Notes: generated by a model from the letters alone, not told the origin. 64,000 nt of DNA from Kineosporia succinea (GCF_030811555.1 NZ_JAUSQZ010000001.1:4399241-4463240); one strand, 5' to 3'. Shown: positions 7,504 through 15,658, numbered from the stretch's first letter. Made by a program: numbers and translations.

Positions 7504-8375
7504 CAGACTGCCTCCATGCGGCGGGTGTGGGGCTTGCAGGTCGGGCAGGGGCGGGGAATGCCGGTCTCGGGGTGGTCAGGCAGCCAGCCGCGGTCGCAGC
7601 CGCTGCAGCCGAGTACCGGCTTGGGTCCGGGGCGGGCGGCTCGTTCAGCTGCCTTGGCCAGCCAGCCGAGCAGGGCGGCCGAGGGGCTGCGCAGGTCGGT
7701 GTCTGCGTTGCGGATGAACCAGTTCCGCAGCTCGGCGTCGAGGTCTGCGTCGCCGGCGGCTGCCTGCCACATCGGAATCAGCTCTTGCGCCGTCGTCTTC
7801 GCGTCGCGGGCGTCACCAAACAGACGACGACAGACCAGCTCGGCCATAGAGGGGTTTGGGTGAGGGTGAGGGTGAGGGAAAGGGGGTTCGCCCGTGGTCG
7901 AAGCAACGACGAACGATTCGCGAAGCACTTGCTTCGTTTTGGGCGAAGCACTTGCTTCGGGTTTGCTTGCCGACTTTCCGCGTCGGGTCGTGCCTGACGC
8001 CCTGCCGCCGGCCCGGCCCGACGCCTCGCGCTTCGCTCGCCGGTCGAGGATTTCCTGCTTGGACTTCTGATAGTCGAACCAGTCGTGGAAGATCAGCTCG
8101 CCCTTGCCCGGGATCCCCGGGCACGAGTCGTCTGGGTGGTCACACTGCGAGTCGGGGCCGTGCCACAGGCCGGAATCGATCAGAGCCTTGATCTGCGCTG
8201 GTCTTCCTCCCTTTTCGACGACCAGGTCGCGCGAGATCGCGCCGTCGGTCATCTGCCGCGCCGACCAGTTGCCCATCAGCGTCCAGAGACCGACGACCTG
8301 CAGCCGCGAGGTGCGCGGGATGCTGAGCACCTTCGGGTGCTCGGAGAAGGCGTCATCGATCATGAACCAAACCAT
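7503..8375 (-). CDS. Phage replication initiator/replisome organiser-like protein
   Basis: The N-terminal 75 residues (WFMIDDAFSEHPKVLSI, VGLWTLMGNWSARQM) match the winged-helix start typical of phage replisome organiser and DnaD-like initiators. A charged, low-complexity linker (about 115-165) follows, then a helical domain, and finally a CSGC/CPTC zinc knuckle at residues 255-282. The linker-coding DNA carries iteron-like palindromic repeats (7899-7959), as lambda O does with ori. It is followed by small coupled genes. Assignment is by fold resemblance and context. Confidence 0.65.
   Translation of the reverse strand: MVWFMIDDAFSEHPKVLSIPRTSRLQVVGLWTLMGNWSARQMTDGAISRDLVVEKGGRPAQIKALIDSGLWHGPDSQCDHPDDSCPGIPGKGELIFHDWFDYQKSKQEILDRRAKREASGRAGGRASGTTRRGKSASKPEASASPKTKQVLRESFVVASTTGEPPFPHPHPHPNPSMAELVCRRLFGDARDAKTTAQELIPMWQAAAGDADLDAELRNWFIRNADTDLRSPSAALLGWLAKAAERAARPGPKPVLGCSGCDRGWLPDHPETGIPRPCPTCKPHTRRMEAV
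7899..7959. repeat. Iteron-like palindromic repeats, candidate phage origin
   Basis: Two identical 16-base units, CGAAGCACTTGCTTCG at 7921-7936 and 7944-7959, are each themselves an inverted repeat (CGAAGC / GCTTCG around ACTT). They are 23 bases apart start to start, and a degenerate half-site CGAAGCAAC begins 22 bases before at 7899. The near two-turn spacing places the sites on the same DNA face. Their location inside the initiator gene linker suggests the phage replication origin. Confidence 0.55.
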
Positions 8376-8378
8376 TTG

Positions 8379-8807
8379 TCAGACGTCCTCTTTCAGGGTG
8401 AACAGCGCGCTGGCTGTCCGGGTGGTTGTGGGGCCCGCTGTGATTGCGAGCAGAGCTGCCGCCGTGCTGGTGCGGACTCGGACGGGTGGCCCCTTGGTGC
8501 GCAGAAGACGGGCGATGGTTGCCAGGCCGACACCGGAGCGTGCGGCGATGGTTGTCTGCCAGAGCCCCGCGCTCATCAGCTGTCGCAGGTGCTGACGGAC
8601 AGGCTCTGCGTCGGCGTACTTCTGCCAGGATCCGTGCGCGAGCTGGGTGGTGCGGTCGCGGTGGTAGGCGGTGTGCGCGTCACGGCAGGGCCTGCAGCGG
8701 CACCGGTCGCTCACGTACCGGCCGAGGGTGCCGTGATGATGGTGCACGCGTTGGTGCGTGCACGGGCGCTCTGCAGGAGCGTCGATGAGCACCTGGTCGC
8801 CGTTCAC
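8379..8807 (-). CDS. Helix-turn-helix phage protein with His/Cys cluster
   Basis: The 142-residue protein starts with GTG overlapping the preceding stop. It has an N-terminal Cys/His-rich region (CTHQRVHHHHGT, DRCRCRPCRDAH), then a helix-turn-helix (AARSGVGLATIARLLRTKG, about 93-111). This arrangement is common in actinobacterial mobile elements and points to a small DNA-binding regulator. It precedes the replication initiator by 3 bases. Confidence 0.7.
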   Translation of the reverse strand: MNGDQVLIDAPAERPCTHQRVHHHHGTLGRYVSDRCRCRPCRDAHTAYHRDRTTQLAHGSWQKYADAEPVRQHLRQLMSAGLWQTTIAARSGVGLATIARLLRTKGPPVRVRTSTAAALLAITAGPTTTRTASALFTLKEDV

Positions 8808-9100
8808 AGCTCGATCCGGGGGCGGGGGGCGGGGTGGTGGCCGTGCCAGTCGTTCCCGGTGCGGGTGATGTACTCCGCGGTGACGGGCACGCCGCAGACA
8901 CGGCATGGGCGTGGACCCTCGACCACACGGTGCGGCGCGTAGCGGGCGAGCACCGCGTCGAGACCGCCAGCCTCGGCGATGAGCACCTCGACGTCGGCCA
9001 CGCTGATGCCGTCCGCGCGGGCGGCGTAGCTCTTGCTCATGCCTCGGCCGATGGCGCCAAGCACTCCGGCACGGATCTGGTCGGTGATGACGTCGCTCAT
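8804..9100 (-). CDS. Small phage protein with C-terminal zinc knuckle
   Basis: The 98-residue product starts with ATG overlapping the upstream stop (ATGA). The N-terminal half is helical (SYAARADGISVADVEVLIAE); the C-terminus has PCRVCG followed by WHGHH, a likely zinc-binding site. Function unknown. Confidence 0.6.
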   Translation of the reverse strand: MSDVITDQIRAGVLGAIGRGMSKSYAARADGISVADVEVLIAEAGGLDAVLARYAPHRVVEGPRPCRVCGVPVTAEYITRTGNDWHGHHPAPRPRIEL

Positions 9101-9483
9101 GCTGCGGACCTCCGGGCCCGCGGGGTGGTGCGCTGGCGGGCGGCCTCGCGCTGGTACGCGGGGTCGCAGCACGGGTGCATCGTCCAGCCCTCCAAGGTGG
9201 CGACGTCGATGGGCATGGGGCCCTGGCAGATGCCGCACCGGGGCGCCTTCGGGGGTGGGGGAGCGGGGCAGGTGTGCGAGCGGTACGCGGGCTCCTGAGC
9301 GGGCAGGTCGACGCCGCTGAGGACGCGTGCGCGCACGGCCATGCCGCCGCCGATGGCAGGCACCTCGGTCAGGACGTGGGTGCCGTCGGGGTGCGGGTCG
9401 ACCTCGAGCTCGCGGCGCCGGCCGCCGAGGGTGATCACCACTCGGAGGCCGGCCCCGCACGCGCATACCTGCTCGGCGTTCAT
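9097..9483 (-). CDS. Phage protein with two Cys knuckles
   Basis: The 128-residue protein has CACG at residues 7-10 and a C-terminal CGICQGPM with CC near 105, separated by a beta-rich stretch. The pattern suggests a zinc-binding protein. It starts one base into the upstream stop (TGATG). No family recognised. Confidence 0.6.
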   Translation of the reverse strand: MNAEQVCACGAGLRVVITLGGRRRELEVDPHPDGTHVLTEVPAIGGGMAVRARVLSGVDLPAQEPAYRSHTCPAPPPPKAPRCGICQGPMPIDVATLEGWTMHPCCDPAYQREAARQRTTPRARRSAA

Positions 9484-10052
9484 CAGGGCTGTGCGTGCGC
9501 CTGGTCGACGTCGTCGACGAGCTCAATCTGGGTGCCGCTGGGGAGTTTCTCGCGCAGCAGGTCCTCGTAGATCGGCGCGAGCTCGAGCGAGATGTCGTCC
9601 TCGGGCTGATGCGTGCACGGGCACCGCACGGCCGAGCGCTGAACGGCCAGGGCGAGGGCGTCCCGGCGCACCTCGTACGGGGTCGGGTCGACGACCTCGA
9701 GGGACGCGGTCAGCGACTGCACGATGTGCGGTCGCAGCAGCTCGAGCAGGGTCGTCACCTCGAGCGCCGAGGCCTCGACCTGCAGCTCCTCGCGCAGGTA
9801 CCGCTGCGTCTTGGCCGTGGCCAGCTCGTCGAACTCGGGCTCTTCGAGCGCCATGGTGGACGGGTGGGGCAGGTCGGTCGGGGTGGTCATGGTGACCTCG
9901 CTTCCTGCGTCGGGGGTGAAGATCAGGTGAGGCAGGGCCGCCTCGAGAGCGCCGCGCCAGGCGGCGTCGGCACCCGGCTCGACGAACGCGCGGCCCTTAG
10001 CGTGGTGTCGGGCTGCCTGTACGGCGGCGGCCGTCACGGTCACGCCGGTCAC
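9483..10052 (-). CDS. Phage protein of unknown function
   Basis: The 189-residue product has a helical, acidic centre (EEPEFDELATAKTQRYLREE) and a CPCTH motif near residue 146. It starts by an ATGA overlap. A second in-frame ATG near residue 55 (MTTPTDLPHP) could mark a shorter product. Function unknown. Confidence 0.6.
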   Translation of the reverse strand: MTGVTVTAAAVQAARHHAKGRAFVEPGADAAWRGALEAALPHLIFTPDAGSEVTMTTPTDLPHPSTMALEEPEFDELATAKTQRYLREELQVEASALEVTTLLELLRPHIVQSLTASLEVVDPTPYEVRRDALALAVQRSAVRCPCTHQPEDDISLELAPIYEDLLREKLPSGTQIELVDDVDQAHAQP

Positions 10053-10306
10053 TGGGTCGGTTCCTGTGGGCGGGCCGCGACGATCTCGGCGAGGGCGTCA
10101 CGCATCGTGTCCCAGCTGACCTCGAGCACTACGTGGGTTCCGTCGCTGGTGTGGCCCATTACGGCGAATGCGTCATCCCCGTCGGGTGTTCCGTGGGGGA
10201 GGATGCCGACGTGGGTGAGGGTGCCGACGCGGAACTTGGCCAGGTTGTGGAGCTGCCCGGTCCACGCCCCGTCGGTGATCTGCGGGTCGACCTGCAGGCC
10301 GGGCAT
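10049..10306 (-). CDS. Small phage protein of unknown function
   Basis: The 85-residue product starts at the ATG that shares one base with the clamp-like gene stop. The sequence (GAWTGQLHNLAKFRVGTLTHVG, VVLEVSWDTMRDAL) suggests a small beta-sheet protein. A longer open frame to 10357 exists, but the coupled start is preferred. Confidence 0.6.
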   Translation of the reverse strand: MPGLQVDPQITDGAWTGQLHNLAKFRVGTLTHVGILPHGTPDGDDAFAVMGHTSDGTHVVLEVSWDTMRDALAEIVAARPQEPTQ

Positions 10307-11061
10307 CAGACTGCCGCCAGACGAGCGGGCAGCAGGTCGCGCCAGCTGTTGCGCCACTTGTCACGGGACTTGAGCGAATCGTCGTCCTGATGACGGGATT
10401 CCACGGTTCCGAGGAAGCGCGCGCCGCAGCTGACAACGAACCCGCGCGAGTCGGCGTTGCCGGTGGACTCGACCTGCAGCGGGTGCCCGTACGCCTTGCC
10501 CGCCGGCCGGAACAGCGAGAGCAGCGTCGAGTCGGTGACGAGCGGTTTGCCGACCTGGCTGGTGCCGATCCCGTTCAGGGCCCGGCCGGTCAGCGAAACG
10601 ATGTCGGGGAACGCGTCGACCGCCTCCTCGATGGGGAACACCACGGATTCGCCGTCCGACCAGAATCCGCCAACATCGGTGGCCTGCAGCGTCTTTGCGG
10701 TGGTGTCGATGCTGAACTGGATGGCCTGGTCGACGGTGGGGTCGGTCGCGCGGGGCTTGAACTGCTGCAGGATCAGTTTCACGCGGCGCGGCCGGAGGTC
10801 GACGATCATCGGGCCGTCGTCCGGCTCGAGGACGCCCAGGACACCGCGGGAGTCCTCGACGATCGACACTTTCGCGAGTCCGGTGGCCTGCCCGTTGGTG
10901 GCGCAGATCAACAGCCAGCTCGCGGCGAAGATCAGGCGCACGCGGTGCTCGATCTCGTCGTCGCCGGTGCTGGTCTTCTTCGCCAGCGGGATGACGGCGT
11001 TCAGGGCGTCGCGCAGGTCTGCGGTGCTGACGCGCACGGTGGCTTTGGTGGTGACGGTCAT
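10306..11061 (-). CDS. Sliding-clamp (DnaN)-like phage protein
   Basis: The 251-residue protein resembles beta-clamp domains: an opening strand-helix (VRVSTADLRDALNAVIPLAKK), an early LIFAASWLLICATNGQ segment, and a C-terminal strand pair with FVVSCGARFLGTV. Phage clamps of this size accompany RecET/RusA modules and would tether a polymerase or recombination enzyme to DNA. The start is ATG overlapping the RusA stop (ATGA). Identification is by pattern only and needs a profile search. Confidence 0.5.
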   Translation of the reverse strand: MTVTTKATVRVSTADLRDALNAVIPLAKKTSTGDDEIEHRVRLIFAASWLLICATNGQATGLAKVSIVEDSRGVLGVLEPDDGPMIVDLRPRRVKLILQQFKPRATDPTVDQAIQFSIDTTAKTLQATDVGGFWSDGESVVFPIEEAVDAFPDIVSLTGRALNGIGTSQVGKPLVTDSTLLSLFRPAGKAYGHPLQVESTGNADSRGFVVSCGARFLGTVESRHQDDDSLKSRDKWRNSWRDLLPARLAAV

Positions 11062-11474
11062 GCGTCTGTCCTTTCGAGGGGCAGCAGCGTCTGTGTTCCC
11101 GGCTCGTCGCCGAGATCGCGGACGACGAGCCAGAGCTGCCCGGGCTGACGGGGTCGGGTCGCCCCGTGAATCACCGGCTCGGTGAGTCGGTAGTGCGTGG
11201 GGTCGTCGTCGATGCAGACGCCGGCGTCGACCAGGCCGTCGACCATCCACTTGAGGGACTGCACCAGGTTGTCGGTGTCGCGGCGTCGGTTGTCGATCGG
11301 GCGGTAGTGGAACACCACCGTGAACTTGGCGAGCTCCGGGATACCGGCTTGCCTGGCACCGGTTTTCGCGGCGGCGCGCCACCTCTTTCGGTGGGTGTGC
11401 TTGACCTGCCAGATCATTCGGTCGTTCAGGGTGACCGGCTTGGTGAACGGCAGGTCGATTCGCCATTCGCGCAT
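11058..11474 (-). CDS. RusA-family Holliday junction resolvase
   Basis: The 138-residue product has the RusA layout: an N-terminal strand with LPFTKPVTLNDR, a central YRPIDNRRRDTDNLVQ segment and DAGVCIDDDP, where the Asp residues bind catalytic metal. RusA enzymes resolve four-way junctions arising in phage recombination and replication. It lies downstream of the RecE/RecT-like pair in the same transcript, fitting one recombination module. Confidence 0.85.
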   Translation of the reverse strand: MREWRIDLPFTKPVTLNDRMIWQVKHTHRKRWRAAAKTGARQAGIPELAKFTVVFHYRPIDNRRRDTDNLVQSLKWMVDGLVDAGVCIDDDPTHYRLTEPVIHGATRPRQPGQLWLVVRDLGDEPGTQTLLPLERTDA

Positions 11475-11851
11475 CAGATCCTGCTCTCGGCTTCGCGCAG
11501 CTGCTGCTCGCGTTCCCGCTCGGGCAAGCCGGAGCTTGCGAGTGACCACGTCGGGCAGGGCCACGGGTCGAGGCAGGTGCTGCAGCCGGTCCCGGTCACC
11601 CACCGGCGCAGGCGGGGCGCGTGCAGCCGGAGGACGGCCCGCAGGTGCGTCTCGGCTCGGAACGCGTGGTGTGCCTCGGACCGAGCCTCGGTGATCGCCT
11701 CGCAGAGATCCGCCTCGCGACAATCGCACCCGGTGCGGTGGTCCCTGCAAGCGATCGCGCGCGGGTCGCGGGTGTCTCGGGGCGGGTCGGCCGGCAGGCG
11801 GGTGCCGTCGGAGAACCGCACGTGCCGCAGCACGGCCAGAACGCCGGTCAC
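11474..11851 (-). CDS. Cys-rich phage protein of unknown function
   Basis: The 125-residue protein starts with GTG in a GTGA overlap. It carries CDCREADLC near residue 45 and CSTCLDPWPC near 96, spaced by a helical His/Arg segment, which suggests two zinc sites. It shares one base with the RusA start. Function unknown. Confidence 0.6.
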   Translation of the reverse strand: MTGVLAVLRHVRFSDGTRLPADPPRDTRDPRAIACRDHRTGCDCREADLCEAITEARSEAHHAFRAETHLRAVLRLHAPRLRRWVTGTGCSTCLDPWPCPTWSLASSGLPEREREQQLREAESRI

Positions 11852-12195
11852 GCGCCACCGCCGAGGGGCAGCACCGCGAGGATGGTGGTGGGGTGGCCGG
11901 CCGGGCACTGCGCGAGTTCGGGGCGCTCACGCAGCATGCGCTCGTGCTCGGCGCAGATCAGGACCGCGCCCTCGCGTGCCTCGTCGCCGATCCCGCAGCG
12001 CACGTGCATCTCGTACGCAGCGACGTCGGGGCACGGGGCGGGGACCGCCACCTTGCGGGCCCACCTGCGCACGATGATCATGACGGCCAGCTGGCAGGGC
12101 CTCCTCTGCCCGGAGCCCTGCAGCTGCTCGATGGTCTTGCGGAGGTCCGCGCCCGGGTGCGCGGTGTCGTGGTGGTGCTTGGTGTCAGTCGCCAC
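11848..12195 (-). CDS. Phage protein of unknown function
   Basis: The 115-residue product has scattered Cys/His residues (RRPCQL, APCPDV, VRCGIG, ICAEH, CPAGH) that could bind metal. It overlaps the end of the RecT-like gene by 11 bases. No family recognised. Confidence 0.6.
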   Translation of the reverse strand: MATDTKHHHDTAHPGADLRKTIEQLQGSGQRRPCQLAVMIIVRRWARKVAVPAPCPDVAAYEMHVRCGIGDEAREGAVLICAEHERMLRERPELAQCPAGHPTTILAVLPLGGGA

Positions 12196-13249
12196 GGCGC
12201 ACCGTCCTGAGCACCTGGTCGAGCGCGGCCGCGTGCTCGAGCTGCTGGTCGACCCAGGCGTCGGCGTCGGCGGTGGGCTTCTTGGCGACTCGCTCGAGCT
12301 GGTCGACGGCCGTGTCGGCCTCGGCCGCGGTGAGGTCGGCGGACGACCGGATCACGCGGTCGGCCACCGCAGCCAGGATCGCGGTCCGTTCGCCGGACTC
12401 GGTGACCTTGAGCCCGTCGAACGCTGCGGCGAGGCGGTCGCGCTGCCCCTGCCGGATCTTCGGCGGCGCGGCCTTTGTCGGGGCGGGCTCGCTGGCCGCC
12501 TCGGCGGTCGGCACAGTCTGCGGGCTGGCGTCGTCAGCAGCGGCCTTCACGGCCGCCGCTCGGGCCAGGATCGCGGCGCTCGTGACCGAGGTGGCTGCGG
12601 GCCGGGCCTCGACTGTCGTCTCGTCAGCGTCGATGTCCTCGACGGACTGAATGCCGTGCAGGACGTCGGACGCGATGCGGTCGACGACCCGGGAGGCGGC
12701 GCGCGACCAGAGCATGTCGGCCGGGGTCTTGCGGTAGTTCGGGTTCGACTTCGCCCATTCGGCCCGCTCGGCGTCCGCGATCGTGAGCTCGATCCGGACG
12801 AGGCGGTCGTCGGCCCAGCCCTTGCGGCGCCCGCACACGACAACCCGCTCGGCGGAGTAGGTCTCGTCCCAGACCTCGTGACCAGCAGCCTGCGCGAGGG
12901 CGACCTTGATCTTGGCGTACATGCCAGGACGGCCGTGCACGATGTAGATCTGCTGCAGGCTCGTGAGCGGGTCGAGGCCGAGGCTGCCGCCGAGCATCAT
13001 GGCGCCGGTGGCGTTGGCCTCGGCCACGGCGTAGGCCTCGTCGATCTCGGCCTGCCCGGCGCGCGGGGGGACGTTGATCTTGTAGGCCTGCGGGATGAAG
13101 TGGGAACGGACCAGGCGCCGGGCCAGCTGGCCGTAGAGTTCAGCCCGCTCGACCCAGGCGGTGACGTCGGCGACGGCGATGTGCCCGCCGATCGGGGTCG
13201 GCACGGCCAGGTCGCTGGTCGGGGCGCTGGCCAGGGTTTCGATGGTCAC
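12185..13249 (-). CDS. RecT-like single-strand annealing protein
   Basis: The 354-residue protein has a RecT-like core: ELYGQLARRLVRSHFIPQAY, then MLGGSLGLDPLTSLQQIYIV and GMYAKIKVALAQAAGHEVW, followed by a long charged C-terminal region. RecT proteins anneal single strands produced by a partner exonuclease. The partner, RecE-like, is the gene just upstream and coupled by a GTGA overlap, which strengthens both assignments. The start is GTG at 13249; an upstream ATG at 13336 would overlap the exonuclease gene by 90 bases and is rejected. Confidence 0.85.
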   Translation of the reverse strand: MTIETLASAPTSDLAVPTPIGGHIAVADVTAWVERAELYGQLARRLVRSHFIPQAYKINVPPRAGQAEIDEAYAVAEANATGAMMLGGSLGLDPLTSLQQIYIVHGRPGMYAKIKVALAQAAGHEVWDETYSAERVVVCGRRKGWADDRLVRIELTIADAERAEWAKSNPNYRKTPADMLWSRAASRVVDRIASDVLHGIQSVEDIDADETTVEARPAATSVTSAAILARAAAVKAAADDASPQTVPTAEAASEPAPTKAAPPKIRQGQRDRLAAAFDGLKVTESGERTAILAAVADRVIRSSADLTAAEADTAVDQLERVAKKPTADADAWVDQQLEHAAALDQVLRTVRRGD

Positions 13250-14085
13250 GCGTATGCCTCCGTGATAGCCCAGTTGGGCAGGGTGATGGTTTCCAGATCC
13301 GTTGACACACCGGGCCATTCGCCGGTGCGGCGGCACTCAGCCCAGAGGGCAAGAGCGGTCCGGTTCTTCTCGTGGCCGGCCACGACGGAGATGTCGTCGA
13401 GGCTGACCACGGCCACCTGGTGAGGTGGGGTCGAGGTGATGAACACGAAGAAGAACCAGGGGCGGTCGTAGCCGAGTGACTCGACGGCCGTCCGGTAAAA
13501 CGCGTCCTGCTGGTGGTAGCCGAACTTCGCGATCGTGTTCGTGATCGAGCGCCGGTCGATACCCGACCCGGTCGTCTTCACGTCGACGATCACGGGCTGC
13601 TGACCGGGCAGCAGGGACAGCCAGTCGAGCATGGCCCGGCACCACTGCCCGGTCTCAGCGTCGCGCCAGATGATCGTGCGCTCAGGCATCCCGCTTCCGG
13701 GCTCGAGCAGAGCGTGCGCGATCGGGTGTCTGCGTACGGCCTTCTCGACTTCCTGCGCGCGGCGGTAGTCGGACGCCTTGATCGGGATCAGGCCGGCCTC
13801 TCGGGCCGCCTTGACCTCGGCCTTGACCTCGTTGGTGTTCCACACCTCGCGGTTGACGATGTGCACCTCGGCGCCACGGCCGAGCAGCAGCTTGTGTGCG
13901 ACGCTCCCGAAGTCGTATTGCGGCTTCCACGTGTCGTTTTCGCGTTCCCACTGCACGACCGCGGGCGCAGAGGGCGCCAGCATCTTTCGCAGCGTGCTGC
14001 TCGAGGCGCTGCCGCCGGGCACAGGGTCGGCGTGGTACTCGGCCTCGGGGATGTCGTGGAGGCCGGGCTCGAGCGTCTCGGTCAC
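13246..14085 (-). CDS. RecE-like PD-(D/E)XK exonuclease
   Basis: The 279-residue protein begins GLHDIPEAEYHADP, the typical start of RecE/exonuclease VIII C-domain proteins. It has the nuclease motifs AMLDWL and VIVDVKTTG (about residues 153-175) and YHQQDAFYRTAV. It would resect phage DNA ends 5' to 3' to load the RecT-like protein encoded next. The start overlaps the WhiB stop by ATGA. Confidence 0.9.
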   Translation of the reverse strand: MTETLEPGLHDIPEAEYHADPVPGGSASSSTLRKMLAPSAPAVVQWERENDTWKPQYDFGSVAHKLLLGRGAEVHIVNREVWNTNEVKAEVKAAREAGLIPIKASDYRRAQEVEKAVRRHPIAHALLEPGSGMPERTIIWRDAETGQWCRAMLDWLSLLPGQQPVIVDVKTTGSGIDRRSITNTIAKFGYHQQDAFYRTAVESLGYDRPWFFFVFITSTPPHQVAVVSLDDISVVAGHEKNRTALALWAECRRTGEWPGVSTDLETITLPNWAITEAYA

Positions 14086-14570
14086 CGGCCCGCCTTGGGC
14101 GCCCAGACCGACAGGATCCGGCGCTCGGTCTCGGCCAGGATCGTCGGCCGGCCGCCGATCGCGATCAGGCGCACCGCGCTGGTGTCCATGCCCGCCCGGC
14201 CCCCGATCTGCGGCCAGGTGAGACCGGTGCTCCGCGCGGCGACCAGGGCGTCGCGGGCGGCGTCGGCCGACACACTGGTGCGCGGCGGCGCCGTCGGCGT
14301 TGCCTTGACCTTCGGCTTACGCCCGGCCCGGGTCTCGCGGCGCTTGAGGGATCGTCGCTCGTCCTCGGACAGGCCGCCCCAGACGCCGTGTTCCTGTCGG
14401 GTCTCGAGGGCCCAGTTGAGGCAGGTGAGGCGCACCGGGCAGCGGAGGTGACAGACCGCCTTGGCCTCCTCAATCTGCTGAATGGCGGGTCCGGTGCTGC
14501 CGATCGGGAAGAACAGCTCGGGATCCTCGTCGATGCACGCGCCGTCGTGCTGCCACGCGGGGCCGCTCAT
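14082..14570 (-). CDS. Phage-encoded WhiB-family iron-sulfur regulator
   Basis: The 162-residue protein has DGAC at residue 12, a CHLRC pair at 40/44 and C50, followed by the Wbl turn GVWGGLSEDERR and a basic KRRE tail. These four cysteines should hold a 4Fe-4S cluster. The middle pair is spaced CX3C rather than the usual CX2C. A C-terminal extension (about 90-162) contains a second HTH-like helix pair (LTWPQIGGRAGMDTSAVRLI). Wbl proteins bind host sigma factor; known phage members such as WhiBTM4 interfere with host WhiB. It is encoded upstream of the RecE/RecT genes. Confidence 0.92.
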   Translation of the reverse strand: MSGPAWQHDGACIDEDPELFFPIGSTGPAIQQIEEAKAVCHLRCPVRLTCLNWALETRQEHGVWGGLSEDERRSLKRRETRAGRKPKVKATPTAPPRTSVSADAARDALVAARSTGLTWPQIGGRAGMDTSAVRLIAIGGRPTILAETERRILSVWAPKAGR

Positions 14571-14809
14571 GCCGACACCGCCCGGGCGCCCAGGTCGATG
14601 ACGACCGTCCGGGTGGTGGCCGGGACCGCGGCCGCTGCGAGCCGCTGCAGGTCGGCGTACATGACGGCCACTCGGGCCAGGGCCAGCGTCATCCGGTCGT
14701 CGAACGGCACGCTGCTGTCGGCGAGCAGCTCGTCGACCGCGGTCGTGGTGCGTGCGACGACGCGGGGGAGTTCGGGAAGGGGGCTGACAGGCGCCAGGAT
14801 CGTTTGCAC
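14567..14809 (-). CDS. Small early phage protein, unknown function
   Basis: The 80-residue helical product starts with GTG preceded by AGAGGACT. It ends in an ATGA overlap with the WhiB gene. No recognised motif. Confidence 0.6.
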   Translation of the reverse strand: MQTILAPVSPLPELPRVVARTTTAVDELLADSSVPFDDRMTLALARVAVMYADLQRLAAAAVPATTRTVVIDLGARAVSA

Positions 14810-14840
14810 GGTGAGTCCTCTCGGGGGTTGGATCTCGGTG

Positions 14841-14873
14841 CGGGCCGGGGCAGCTTGGGGTTGCCCCGGCCCG
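14841..14873 (-). terminator. Strong GC hairpin inside the early phage transcript
   Basis: A perfect 12-base inverted repeat (CGGGCCGGGGCA / TGCCCCGGCCCG) with a 9-base loop lies in the 128-base gap before the WhiB operon segment. It lacks a T-run. It may attenuate transcription between immediate-early and early genes. Confidence 0.4.
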
Positions 14874-14937
14874 CCCTCATGCGGTGGTTGGAGGGCGGCC
14901 GTCCGGCGGCTCGGGTCACGCCGGAGCGGCCGCCGGT

Positions 14938-15174
14938 CTAGGTGGCGACCCGGTCGAGGGCCAGCAGCAGCGCGCCGACGGTCAGGGCGGCAGCGACCGC
15001 GTGGAGGGGGAGCAGCAGCGCCACGGCCCCGGCGAACTTGGTGACGTCGCGGAGCCGGATGCGCGGGCGGAAGACGATGGGGCGCGACCAGCCGCCGGGC
15101 ATCGTCTGCCAGACCACCTCGGTGCGCAGCAGCGGCCGGGGCCGGCAGTGGCGCCCAGCACCGCGGTGCCTCAC
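14938..15174 (-). CDS. Small membrane protein of early phage region
   Basis: The 78-residue product has a basic N-terminus and a hydrophobic C-terminal half (FAGAVALLLPLHAVAAALTV and beyond) that should form one or two membrane helices. It starts with an ATGA overlap. Early phage membrane proteins are often exclusion factors, but this is speculation. Confidence 0.55.
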   Translation of the reverse strand: MRHRGAGRHCRPRPLLRTEVVWQTMPGGWSRPIVFRPRIRLRDVTKFAGAVALLLPLHAVAAALTVGALLLALDRVAT

Positions 15175-15401
15175 CGCGCGCTCGCCTCGGTCAGCGCGCG
15201 GTGGCGCGCGACGAGGGTGGCCTCGCGCTCAGCCAGCACCGCGCGGGTCAGCCGGCCGAGGGCCTGGTCGGTGAGATCGTGGTCGTCGAGGGCGGTCTGC
15301 AGCACGGCGACGGTGGCGAGGTCGTGCTCGGTGCGCTCGCCCAGCAGCTGACGCCATTGCGAGACAGCCCTTTTCACGATGGTCTCGACGGCGCCGGTCA
15401 T
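15171..15401 (-). CDS. Small early phage protein, unknown function
   Basis: The 76-residue helical protein (TEHDLATVAVLQTALDDHDL) starts with ATG overlapping the previous stop. No recognised family. Confidence 0.6.
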   Translation of the reverse strand: MTGAVETIVKRAVSQWRQLLGERTEHDLATVAVLQTALDDHDLTDQALGRLTRAVLAEREATLVARHRALTEASAR

Positions 15402-15658
15402 GCCGCGAACCGCCGACGCAGCTCGGTCTGCTCCTCGGCGAACTTGATCATGTGGAAGCGCCAACGGGCGTCGGCGGTCGCGTCGTCCACGCGCTTCTCG
15501 GCGATGAGCGCTCGGACCGCGGCGCCGACCTCGGCGTCGGTGCTCCACCGGTCCTCGGCGAGCACGGTGGTGACGATCTCGACCGCATCGGTGGTGGTAG
15601 CGCCGTGCAGCTTGCGCAGCCGCCGGTAGCTCCGCAGCGCGCGGATCACGGCGCTCAC
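15398..15658 (-). CDS. Small early phage protein, unknown function
   Basis: The 86-residue basic helical protein starts with GTG overlapping the Cro-like gene stop. It is the second gene of the leftward lytic operon, a position often held by an excisionase or anti-repressor, but no such motif is visible. Confidence 0.6.
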   Translation of the reverse strand: MSAVIRALRSYRRLRKLHGATTTDAVEIVTTVLAEDRWSTDAEVGAAVRALIAEKRVDDATADARWRFHMIKFAEEQTELRRRFAA

